Below, piece by piece: positions 22,068-30,900 of a stretch of DNA of 64,000 bases (the first letter of the stretch is position 1; each line of letters begins with the position of its first letter). Origin of the DNA: Rugalucina vietnamica (lineage: Eukaryota > Mollusca > Bivalvia > Lucinida > Lucinidae); NCBI GenBank assembly GCA_964017185.1, contig OZ024875.1, forward strand, positions 27,227,456 to 27,291,455, written 5' to 3'. Under the pieces are notes generated by a model. That model made no database searches. It was not told where the DNA came from and saw nothing but the letters and a program-made list of their open reading frames with translations. Position numbers and translations under genes: made by a program.

Positions 22068-24748
22068 AAGGTGGTAAGGGGGACATCTCCAAGCTCCCCA
22101 TCCTGGTCGTGAGACGACATGAACAAAGACAGAGGCTATACCAAGCGTAGCCCTGAAAGAACCCTGCACGGCTCCTCGAGCCGTGAGAAACATTTGATCC
22201 ATGACTTTGGAAAAATGAAAACATCCACATAGAAGCTTTAAGATTCTCTTGGAACGCCACAAAATATTCCTAATACTCCTAATACGTCACACATACTCCA
22301 CAGCAGCGAAACGTACGTAGCTCATACGTAGCACATGCGCCATTGATACGCGATTTACGCCACACGTACGTCGCTGATACGCCGTAGATACGAAAAGAGA
22401 GTCGAGGATACGCCACACATACGTAGCAGATACTTAAGGTACTCTGTACATACGTCACAGTTACGTGGCATGTTAACCGCGACGTACGTGTGGCGTATGA
22501 GGAGTATGAGCTACGTATCTACGGCGTACCTGCCACGTTGCTTTCGTATGTACCACGTATGTGTGACGTATGTACGGCGTATCGGACCTGCCACGTACGT
22601 GCTACGAATTTTCAAGTGCACACATAAAAAACGTAGCACCTCGGCGTATGAGGAGTATGAGCTACGTATCGAGGAGTATGGGCTACGTATACTTACGTAT
22701 GTACGACGTTTGCGTGACGTACCTTTCGTATCTTGAAACGCCGTAGATACGTGAGTCGATACGCGATTGTGTGACAGCGGTGTAATTTTATATGTCCAAA
22801 ATCTTCAGCGTGTTGAAATTTTTCATACGCCCGGCGCGCGTTTGGTTATACGCTAATGTGTGACTGCTGTTTTAATATTATGTTGATGTTAAATGAGCCG
22901 CCGTATGGGAAAACAAACAATCTGCATAGGCGAAAACAAATTCGCAGATCAGTTATCTGCGAAGCTGATCAGCCCCTTTGTTTTCGTTACACGGATAGTT
23001 CAATTCCCCTACTTTCTAAATCCAAAATTTCCAGCCATTAACCATCTGTGACTGTACAGCCCGGTTTGTGTCGGACCTGGTCGGAACCCAAATTGTTGGT
23101 TTTCTCATACACAGGCTCAAATATTTGTTGCTTTGATCATCTGTGTTTCAGGTACGATCGTTGCTGGGTTCAGTACGTTCTGCTGTGCCCGGAATGAGGA
23201 CATGACGGCCGCTAAGCGAGTCGGGAGTTGCTGTATCAGTTTCTCCATTGGGCTGCTACAACTTATCACCGTTGCTATCCTGTTGCTAGGGTGGATATGG
23301 AGTTGTGTATGGGGCGTGTTCTTCATAGGAATGTCAAGTAAGTAATTTGCATAGAAAATGCGGCAATCGGAAACGCTAATAATCGCTGAATGCAGATTAA
23401 AAAGTTCGAAATAGAAGTCTCAAATTGCCTCCATTGGCGATTGTGTTGATATGCGTTCTGAACAGCAGTATTCGCAGTATTTTTTCTTTCCTCCCAAAGA
23501 TGATGTACATGTGTAGGTAAAACGCATCATTCAGCCACTTCAGACAGAACTGTCCAAGTGTCATATATCGTACAATGGTCTCTGCATGTCATATAATTAT
23601 CCTGATCGCATTATTTACAATAGAAACTGGCACCAAGAGAGCTGTCTTATTGATAAGACCTGTCACGAAAAAAATGTTCTCCAAGCCTAACAAACCCGCC
23701 TATTTTTAGAGACCCCCACCCCTTCAGGTCTTAGAGTTATTACAAAGGAACAACAAAGACACTGCCACGAGTGCAGTGCAGGCAGATCGTCGACTCTGTC
23801 GTTCGTATAAGCCTAAAGCTATTCGCGTGGGTCCAAACAGCGAAATGCAAGCTGTCGCATAAGTCTTACTGCTAATGGGGACCGTAGAACAGTTTCCATG
23901 GAAATTAAGGATAATAATGTGTTGATTTAAAGACACTAAATCACGAGAAATTATTGAACAGACGACAGCATCGCGGCGAATCACAATCGGATCCATCTCG
24001 ACCAAGTTAAGGCAGGCGCGATGGTTGGTGAAATCTGAGAATCAACTTGTTTGCGCACCTTTATGGATGCTATATTTTCAGCGGAATATTACCATGACAA
24101 CCCTCCTGACAACACACGTGGTGCCATAGTAACACAACCAACAGCTCAGAGTACCGTTATAGTCCAGCCAACAGTGCCCGGGGGTAGTGTATACCCCCGT
24201 CAACCTCAACAGGCACCGCCCTGGCCCCAGCCCGCACCACAGCCTGTACCGCAGTGGAACCCTCAAGCTCAGTCACAGGGTTACCAAGGTAAGGTTTAAC
24301 ACTAAAACTCTTTTAATTTCATTTATATTCCACATTACAAGTTTTACATGGTTGAAAATCTTTATGGTATTATGCCAGAGGTAGTGGTTAGTGCGCCGGA
24401 CTCCAGATCGAAAGACCGGGGGCTCGAACGCTACTGGCACCAAATTATGCCATTGACCAAGGCACATTAACTGCCCATAGTAACGCTACCGATTGATTCC
24501 AGGGAAGCGCTCAATCAATTGACTGAAATGTGTTGACTGCAAAATAAAACCATAAAATAAACAAAACAAGAAATTAACCACTGGAGGAGTCAAGTCACTA
24601 AATAAGAACTGATCGTCCACTCATTTTTATAGGATACGGACCACCTCCAAACAGCGGACAGCCACCATACCAACCTTATGGTGAACCCCCGCCGGCGTAC
24701 GAGGAACACCAGACAACGCCGTCAGCACCCCCGGCAGAGAAGATGTGA
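14752..24748 (+). CDS. Stum/SPEC3-family membrane protein (4 coding exons)
   Basis: Coding exons 14752-14884, 23152-23337, 24082-24288 and 24633-24748 join in phase, with donors GTATGT, GTAAGT and GTAAGG and AG acceptors, to give 213 aa ending at TGA 24746. Residues 29-50 form a hydrophobic segment ending in the signature NFLIPGFGTIVAGFSTFCC. Residues 71-106 form the second, with LLLGWIWSCVWGVFFIGMS. Both are hallmarks of the SPEC3/Stum domain, so the family call is firm. The N terminus (1-28) is Gly- and charge-rich. The tail (108-213) is Pro/Gln-rich and carries PPAY (195-198), a possible WW-domain ligand. In Drosophila, Stum takes part in mechanosensory transduction in proprioceptive neurons; SPEC3 is a sea urchin ciliated-cell protein. 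A role here in sensory or ciliated cells is inference. The start ATG was chosen because it follows an acceptor-like site, and an upstream in-frame TTG is not needed. The 8.3 kb first intron is filled almost entirely by nested mobile elements. Confidence 0.88.
14905..14995 (+). repeat. (GTCT)n/(GTCC)n microsatellite
   Basis: Tetranucleotide run starting about 20 bp after the Stum-like exon 1 donor, so inside intron 1. Frames that read through it as Cys/Leu/Ser- or Pro/Ser-rich peptides are artefacts. Confidence 0.9.
14996..15348. other. Intron sequence, nothing recognised
   Basis: Part of intron 1 of the Stum-like gene between the microsatellite and the A-type element. No repeat identified. 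Confidence 0.35.
15655..16451. mobile_element. Long palindromic element with promoter-plus-first-exon segment in both arms
   Basis: The ends are GAATATAGGGATCAACC and its inverse. The arms (~15655-16045 and ~16050-16437) are near-perfect inverse copies. A nested hairpin sits at 15655-15805 in the left arm, and only half of it at the right end. Each arm contains, reading outward from the centre: CACGTG, GGCCGACGTCATTGG (inverted CCAAT), TGACGTCA (CRE; 16192 on +, 15920 on the left arm), ACAAAATGG and an 11-codon frame. That frame reads MADVEEAPRVS at 16220-16252 and MADVEEAPRFS at 15899-15867, and is followed in both cases by GTGAGT. The only coding difference is one codon. The tail motif CAAACAGCTATGCGCATAG recurs at the centre and the right end. 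The element interrupts the A element, as the copy at 61555 shows. The exon capture reading is inference. Confidence 0.6.
17520..20150 (+). repeat. SINE-like repeat S8, copy split by element W
   Basis: 17615-17702 and 19966-20150 together match the ~270-bp repeats at 34830-35100 and (inverted) 48650-48905. Shared phrases include GATGCTTTACGTC, CATGTCGANACNTTGC, GGATGTCATGACA and ATAACCACCCAA. The break falls inside the GTCATGACA phrase, exactly where W is flanked by TGACA. Confidence 0.6.
17703..19965. mobile_element. Element W: 2263-bp terminal inverted repeat element with TGACA duplication
   Basis: CACCCAGGATTACCTGTTAC at the left is answered by GTAACAGGTAATCCTGGGTG at the right. The near-perfect inverted repeat runs about 65 bp and imperfect similarity continues to about 95 bp. 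TGACA flanks both ends (17698-17702 and 19966-19970) and occurs once at the intact homologous site (34830 copy), so it is a 5-bp target duplication. The motif ACTCGGAGGT or TTCGGAGG recurs at both ends (17730-17755, 19905-19945) and internally (18167-18200, 19470-19530). No frame exceeds 115 codons and none resembles a transposase, so it is non-autonomous or decayed. A truncated tail of the tRNA-Leu-type SINE lies at 19080-19200. Superfamily unresolved: 5-bp duplication and CAC start recall Transib-like elements, but the termini do not match a known consensus. Confidence 0.65.
20358..20440 (+). repeat. (GAAA)n microsatellite
   Basis: Long AAAG run; the Phe/Leu/Ser-rich minus-strand frames across it are artefacts. 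Confidence 0.9.
20833..21012 (-). repeat. tRNA-derived SINE with T-rich tail
   Basis: On the minus strand, GTGGTGCAGTGGTTAAGACG fits a pol III A box and GAGTTCGATACC a B box, about 45 bp apart. The 3' side on that strand runs into a long A/T homopolymer (20833-20880 on +). The acceptor stem does not close, so it is not a working tRNA gene. Confidence 0.55.
22896..23119 (+). mobile_element. Hairpin MITE family M, copy 1, next to Stum exon 2
   Basis: Ends TGAGCCGCCGTATGGGAAAAC and GTTTTCTCATACACAGGCTCA. It holds a central hairpin built from GCGAAAACAAA...GCAGATCAG and its inverse, and the family phrase GTTTGTGTCGGACCTGGTCG. It stops 32 bp before the acceptor of Stum-like exon 2 (23151/23152), so the branch-point region of that intron is bordered by, or derived from, mobile DNA. 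Confidence 0.75.
24373..24545 (+). repeat. tRNA-derived SINE in Stum intron 3
   Basis: GGTAGTGGTTAGTGCGCC (A-box-like) and GGGGCTCGAACGC (B-box-like) about 35 bp apart, followed by a body and an A-rich end (AAAATAAAACCATAAAATAA). Confidence 0.55.
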
Positions 24749-25544
24749 TATCATTGAATCACCATGCTTCATCTTCACTACCGCAACATCCTCACTGTTC
24801 GTTCTGCTTTTACACATATAACGTTACTATGAGAACCAAGTTTAAACGATGAGCACACCATTCGTTCAATTTGACTCCTTGTTTAGGAGGTCTTGTTTCA
24901 TGCTAAGGTAACGCTGGGAATGAACGATGTACTCGTGTCACATAAGACCACGGAGTCAGGCTGAACATTCATCATTGTTCTCGAAATATTTCCGGGAAAT
25001 GGAACCCTTTTTGAGAATATAATGTGTATTCAATTCAGTTTCTATGTAAATTTTGTCTACGATTTAAAACAAATGTGTTTCAAAATGTTTTACAAATACA
25101 GTGTCTCTCAGACGTTTTGGCACAGAAGCCCTAACAGTATCACAGACGAACCCATTGTCATTTTATAATATTAGTCGGTCAAATCTTTAGAATGGCGATT
25201 CCGATCATCATTGATGAGGTCAAAAATGGCATCGGTCTATGAAAACAATATTATTGAAGTTTACTTGGAATTTCTTGCCACGCGTTGTCCTAGTCGCACA
25301 GCTGACATTTTGTGGGACCATGTACTTACTTAACAGTGTTGAACCGTGTTCTTTCAGTAATGTTTTCACTATTTGTGATTGCTTCCATTTGGAGTTCCGA
25401 CAAGGCCTCATATAAACCAAGACTGTACTGCCACAGAAGATGGCTTATTAAACTTATCAGCGACCTTTAATTTGACCAGACAGGGTTTCCTATAATGTGG
25501 CTCGTTTTGCAGTTATTGTCTGTTAAATTGTTTGTTATTGGCTT
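24749..25544 (+). other. Stum-like 3' UTR and flank
   Basis: No gene recognised. No AATAAA lies close downstream of the stop; an ATTAAA at 25447-25452 is a possible poly(A) signal. The exact transcript end is unknown. Confidence 0.35.
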
Positions 25545-25700
25545 AACGTCCAAGTCAGCATATTTTCAGTCATGTTGGGTGTTAACCAGTACTCAGTGTC
25601 TTGAAGGGTATTACACGGCGGAGGTAAGTATCGAACAAAAGAAGGATCTCTTGATCGGCACTCTACTACTAGGCAGCCGCGCTCTACATTTTGCATTTAT
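25545..25700 (-). repeat. tRNA-derived SINE relative, copy 1
   Basis: The minus strand has a diverged A-box region (GGCTGCCTAGTAGTAGAGTG) and TTGTTCGATACTTACC as B box, followed by a GCCGTGTANTNNCCTT body. The same layout recurs at 34330-34505. Confidence 0.45.
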
Positions 25701-25813
25701 TGCTGTTTTGTTCTTAACTTATGCTTTATACAAATTTATTATACATCATTTTACCTTATTTTCGTTGATGACTATGTATGAAGCGCAGTTTGAATTCATG
25801 GTAGCTGTCATTT

Positions 25814-26050
25814 TGAGCCGCGTCATGAGAAAACCGGATTCTTGCTTATGCGAAATCAAAGGCGCAGATCAGCTTCGCAATAACTGCGAAGCTGATCAGC
25901 GCCTTTGTTTTCGCTCCACGGATAATACGACCCTTCCTCTTCCTAAATCCGAAATTTCAAGCTTTTAGCCTCTCTCAGAGACTGTTTAGACCGGTTTGTG
26001 TCGGACCTGGTCGGAAACCACGAATACCGGTTTTCTGGCGTCGCGGCTCA
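25814..26050 (+). mobile_element. Hairpin MITE family M, copy 2
   Basis: TGAGCCGCGTCATGAGAAAAC at the left and GTTTTCTGGCGTCGCGGCTCA at the right. The central hairpin is GGCGCAGATCAGCTTCGC against GCGAAGCTGATCAGCGCC. The 157-codon frame across 25495-25968 runs through this repeat and is not a gene. Confidence 0.85.
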
Positions 26051-26124
26051 TTTGAACCCCGATGTGAAAGCCAACTACATGTTAGTAGTTTTCATGTAAG
26101 ATCATTATTATTTTTTATTATTCA

Positions 26125-26340
26125 GTTTTACGTCCCTTTCAAGATTATTTCAGCTCATATGAGACGGGCCAATCAGTAGATGGGCGAAAACGGGAGAACC
26201 CCGAGAAAAACCACCTGGCACACCCACAAGCAGAACTTGGCTTGTCTCACATGTGGCCACGGCGGGGCTCGAACCCACACCAGACACAGCGGTGAGATGA
26301 TCGAGTGCTCTTAACCGCTCGGCCACGGGGGCCGCTCGTA
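26125..26340 (-). repeat. tRNA-Leu/Ser-type SINE
   Basis: The minus strand begins GTGGCCGAGCGGTTAAGAGC (A box) with GGGTTCGAGCCCC (B box), a head very close to a type II tRNA. A conserved body (AAGCCAAGTTCTGCTTGTGG) and a tail GGGACGTAAAACTGAATAAT follow. A truncated relative of the body lies at 19080-19200. This is a SINE, not a tRNA gene, because the acceptor side continues into the body. Confidence 0.7.
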
Positions 26341-26762
26341 AGATCATTATGTAGCAACACAAATCAAAATACTATGTAAATTAAATACTACAATCTACAT
26401 AAATAAAATTTTATTCTCAAATATTCATGATTATGTTTTTATGTTATAAATAAGTATCAAATAGCATATCAAAGCCATCAAAATCATGTGTACACGTACA
26501 CTGTATGTTAAACTGTGACATATTGGTCAGCCAATGTCTTCCGTGAGCTATCTTGATCGATTTAAGTCCTAAGTTTTCTTGGGCAAATCATGAACGAAAT
26601 ATACATATGATTTAGAAGGTTTTATCATGCTGCGGTTTGAGGCAAATGAGAATGCGAATAGCTCTGAAACCTGTGAAACTCAATAGCTCTGAAACTCGTA
26701 GAAATTTACTTTAATTTAGACAAAATCGTATTCAGTCAGGAATCCGCTTTGTTGTGATTAAA

Positions 26763-26994
26763 TAAGCCACCTCATGGGAAAATCTGCACAGGCGAAAACA
26801 AAGACGCAGATCAGCTTCGCGGTAATTACCGCGAAGCTGATCAGCGCCTTTGTTTTCGCTACTCGGATAGTACAATTCCTCTTCTACCTAAATCCGAAAT
26901 TTCAAGCTTCTAACTCTTTTCTGTGCTTGTACAGGCCTGTTTGTGTCGGACCTGTTCGGAAATCACATTGTTGGTTTTCCCACAATGCGGCTCA
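26763..26994 (+). mobile_element. Hairpin MITE family M, copy 3
   Basis: The same ends (left one eroded) and the same central hairpin, here with a GGTAATTACC loop region, and the GTGTCGGACCTGTTCGG phrase. Confidence 0.8.
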
Positions 26995-27607
26995 AATATT
27001 GGATTGACCCGCAAGATTTGTCTGTTTCCTATGTTCCTATTAAACAAAACTCATTTTCTTGGAAACGAAATAGTCACTTTTAAACTTGTCAAAAGAAGTT
27101 AAGCAACAACTGTTTCATATAAAAAATGTGTGAATCCATTATTATACGCATTCTCATGTGCCTGGGTAAACGGGATAAATCACGCCAGTTCACTGTTTTT
27201 CAAGTCAGTTTGTAATTCATGTTATGATTATTGATTCAATGTCTTTTAAACTGGTCTAAGAAAATGGTAGTTAGTCGTCTTCTCACCAGAAACACCAAAT
27301 ATCATGAACTTAAAGATGACAATCATGAATGCACATAACATCTTTCCTGGATAAGATTCAATTTCAGTTTGAAGACCGCAAGTTTTTAATTTAATAGACC
27401 ATGCGCTTGTTTTTAAGAATAGCAAACTACCCGGTTAACGCGCGCATGTGTTTCAGTATACCTCATTTTACCTTGATTAAAACCAAGACTGTATTGACAT
27501 GTTGTTGGAATTTTCGAATTGCTGGTTATAAGCCTAAAAGCTTGGTCGTCAACCTATGGTAGAGGTACTCATTCAAAGCACCTCTTCGGCGATTCTATTG
27601 AGTGCCA
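26995..27607. other. Intergenic, nothing recognised
   Basis: No supported gene or repeat between the hairpin MITE and the PIF-like MITE. Confidence 0.35.
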
Positions 27608-27817
27608 AGGTCCAGTTGTTCAAAACTTCGTTAGCTTAACGCCATCGTTAAGCCCTCGACCCGTTAAGTAAATGCCGACTACATAAGCAAATACACTGTT
27701 ATTTTTTGTTGATAGGCTAAAATTTATCTACAAAAATAAGGTGTATTTGTAATATTCATGTTTGAAATTTTAAAGAATCGTTAACTAACGATGTCGTTAA
27801 TTTTGAACAACTGGGCC
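27608..27817. mobile_element. PIF/Harbinger-like MITE
   Basis: CCAGTTGTTCAAAACTTCG at the left and the inverse TTTTGAACAACTGGGCCC at the right, with TAACGNNNTCGTTA blocks inside each end. About 210 bp. It lies just downstream of the KLHL10-like stop codon (27964 on the minus strand). Confidence 0.65.
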
Positions 27818-27963
27818 CAGATGGTAGCTTTTGAAAGCATCCATGTGTGTCCATTTTTGTCATCTTTGGCTGTTGACAAAGTCTCGTTCTCCACATTGTG
27901 CATTTTCATAGACCAGTTCAAGTAATTACCAAGAACGGTAATTAATGTTATCACTGTTTACAT

Positions 27964-30900
27964 TTATCTGGCCTCCCCAAGCTGGTTGGTATTTCTGCGC
28001 CAGGTCAGTAGCCACTTGGTATTCTCGGCATTCAATGCTGCATTTGGTGAGCCACGCGGCGACTTCCGAGTGTTGTCGCCATCTTGATCTTCACGTGCTC
28101 TATTGCCATGGTAAGTGAAGTCACGTGCGTTGTTGATATTGGTAACCGTGCACGCGCTTACTGCACTCCTCCCCAGAACCATTTCGCCTGTGTTCCGCCA
28201 AGTCTTCTGAGCAGGAATGTAACATTCTGTGTGAGCCGACGTTTTGTCACCTGAAAAAACGATTTTGGTTAAACAAAGTACGCATTCTTGACCGAAAGCA
28301 AGTAAGACACGAAGACACGAACGGCCATATTTTAACAAGCCTCACAATTGTGTTTTATTTATTAACCGGGCGTTCTAATGCGAAACTTCTGTTGCTTGCT
28401 AGAAACGAATGTTTTACATGTAGCTATGGCTTAACAAACACAATTTAAACGTGACCTTGGGTTCAGAAAGGGTAAATGTGTCACGGCCTTCGAATAAATA
28501 GCGGCTACCGATTCAGTTCCTGTTTCCGTGCATGAACACTAATACTGCATCGGATTTGTGGGTTTCCCACAATGATACAGTAGAGGATATTTGCTTTTTC
28601 GAGGTGAATACCAATTAGGGGCCTATATTTCATCGAGTGAGTTGAAAACGTCAGAATTTTCACGAGTTCGCATATTTGGTATTCACCGAAAAAAAAATGC
28701 AAATTTTCTTTTTATTTTATACAATACACGGGCATTTTCCAAATCACAAGGCAGGTGGTGAAAATGCAAAAAAAAAAACAAAAAAAAAAAAAAAAAAAAA
28801 AAAAAAAACATTTTTGAAAACCACATTGTTCCTTACGTTCTAACTAAGAAAATGAATACCCACACTTTATGTTTTCGTTCATAAATAACGGAGTTATAGG
28901 CGTTTGAATCTGAAGTGAGATACATTTAATGACGAAATGGAAACGTCAGACGTAATCCAAAATCTACAGTGACGATATATAGAGATTATTATATGACAAT
29001 TTTCATATCGTACCTCGTATCAACCCGAGAATCCCGTATCAAGGCCCTCGGGCTGATGCGAGAGTCGAGGGCCGATACGGGATTCGAGGGTTGATACGTG
29101 GGTACGATAAGAAAATTGTCATATCGTAATCTTTTTATTATATATTCTAGGACCTATCGAGGGTCCTTGGTATTTCGTAGTAAATATATGATAAAGGCTG
29201 TTATCATATATTTCCTGTAAAATACGTTCTTTTTACATATGCGATACAGGCGCAAGTCCTATGCACGTATCGGGACACCATATCTCGAAAGCTGTATCAG
29301 TTCAAAATTTGTCAAAATCCATATCTCCCTAGGGGGATATGGACTCATATCACACCCCCATATCACACCCCAGAATTTTTTTTCATTCTCTCTTTTTTCC
29401 ACTTGAAATTATGTTGGGAAAGCTGTATCAGTTCAAAATTTGTCAAAATCCATATCTCCCTAGGGAGATATGGACTCATATCACACCCCCATATCACACC
29501 CCAGAATTTTTTTTTTTTCATTCTTTCTTTTTTCCACTTGAAATTATGTTGGGAAACATTTTGTGCATTGAACTGTATCAAACACTTTTTTTTTCAATAA
29601 AAATATATGATAAAGAGATCATGATATGGCAATTTTCATATCATACCCCGTATCAACCCTCGACTTCCGTATCAGCCCTCGACTCCCATATCAGCCCTCG
29701 GGCCTTCGGCCCTCAGGCTGATATGGGAGTCTCGGGCTGATACGGAAGTCGAGGGTTGATACGGGGTATGATATGAAAATTGTCATATAATAATAAGAGA
29801 TTATCATATGGCAATTTTCATATTATACCCCGTATCAACCTGAGACTTCCGTATCAGCCCGAGACTCCCATATCAGCCCTCGGGCCTTTTCGGCCCGAGG
29901 GCTGATATGGGAGTCTCGGGCTGATACGGAAGTCTCAGGTTGATACGGGGTATGATATGAAAATTGCCATATCATGATCTCTTTATCATATATTTTTATT
30001 GAAAAAAAAAACTGTTTGATACAGTTCAATGCACAAAATGTTTCCCAACATAATTTCAAGTGGAAAAAAGAAAGAATGAAAAAAAAAAAAATCTGGTCAC
30101 AAATTTTATTTAATAACATTTAACCATTAATACAGAAAATTCAAATACAAAAATTTGATTTATAAATTGAGAACAATTTACAACGTACTATTGAATAGAA
30201 CAGAGCGCTCCGAATGTGGGGGTCACGTGAGATGTGATATGGGGTTTGGGGTGTGATATGGGGGTGTGATATGAGTCCATATCTCCCTAGGGAGATATGG
30301 ATTTTGACAAATTTTGAACTGATACAGCTTTCGAGATTTGGGGTGTGATATGGGGGTGTGATATGAGTCCATATCTCCCTAGGGAGATATGGATTTTGAC
30401 AAATTTTGAACTGATACAGCTTTCGAGATATGGTGTCCCGATACGTGCATAGGACTTGCGCCTGTATCGCATATGTAAAAAGAACGTATTTTACAGTAAA
30501 TATATGATAATCTCTTAATATCAGTCACTAGTGACTGTTCAATTTGATATCAGTGAAGTTTCATATAAATGAAAATACCAATTTTATCAAGTTTTGATAT
30601 AACGGTACATTGGTTTTCACTGTAAAGTATAAAATAAATAAAAGTACGTGAATGGTTGAAAGAAGTTCAAGAGTCTGACAGTTCATTCGGTTGTTCTGGT
30701 TGTTCTATAAATGGAATTACCAAAGCCATATTCGCGTGGCCTTGTGGTTTAGTACTTGTCGCTGAAGCGAGAGGTTCGTTACCTGTCCCGCACCCGGGAA
30801 GCTCCGTCCCGACATGGCGGAAAAACTGTTTTCTGCAATACTGGGGCGTTAAGGTCAGGGTATTGTAAAAAAACGGCACGATGGATTTTTTGCATATCGA

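Larger units (their letters stand above)
16715..22793 (+). mobile_element. X-type ACGT-array element, copy 2 (interrupted)
   Basis: The left terminus is CTGTCACACATTCACGTATC (16722 onward) and the right terminus ends GCGATTGTGTGACAGCGG. These are inverse of each other in their outer ~20 bp. Element sequence runs 16715-16934, resumes near 21808, and continues to 22793. The join is visible because copy 1 (inverted at 11652-12109) has the same sequence unbroken. The right half (21994-22260) contains a non-array region with a 31-A run at 22036-22066; the rest is ~11-bp GTATG/ACGTA units. The copy lies inside the A element. Confidence 0.6.
15349..22872 (+). mobile_element. A-type ACGT-array element, host of the intron-1 nest
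   Basis: The left end (AGCAGTCACACATTAGCGTA then CGCGCGCCGGGCG) matches the inverted right end of the uninterrupted copy at 61555-62225. The right end at 22795-22872 (GCCCGGCGCGCGTTT to CTAATGTGTGACTGCTG) matches the other end of that copy. Of the ~670 bp element, the pieces are 15349-15654, 16452-16710 and 22795-22872. They are separated by a palindromic element (15655-16451) and an X-type element (16715-22793). The element body is made of 10-11-bp units such as GCGCGTTACGA, GCACGTTGGGT and ACGCTTGGTGT. No coding capacity. Confidence 0.65.

Noticed and set aside
25495-25968. 157-codon plus-strand frame
   Set aside because: Runs through a SINE relative and a hairpin MITE; no protein motif.
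26275-26336. tRNA-Leu/Ser-like sequence on the minus strand
   Set aside because: Good A and B boxes, but the acceptor side runs into a repeated SINE body, and the stem does not close. Called SINE, not tRNA gene.
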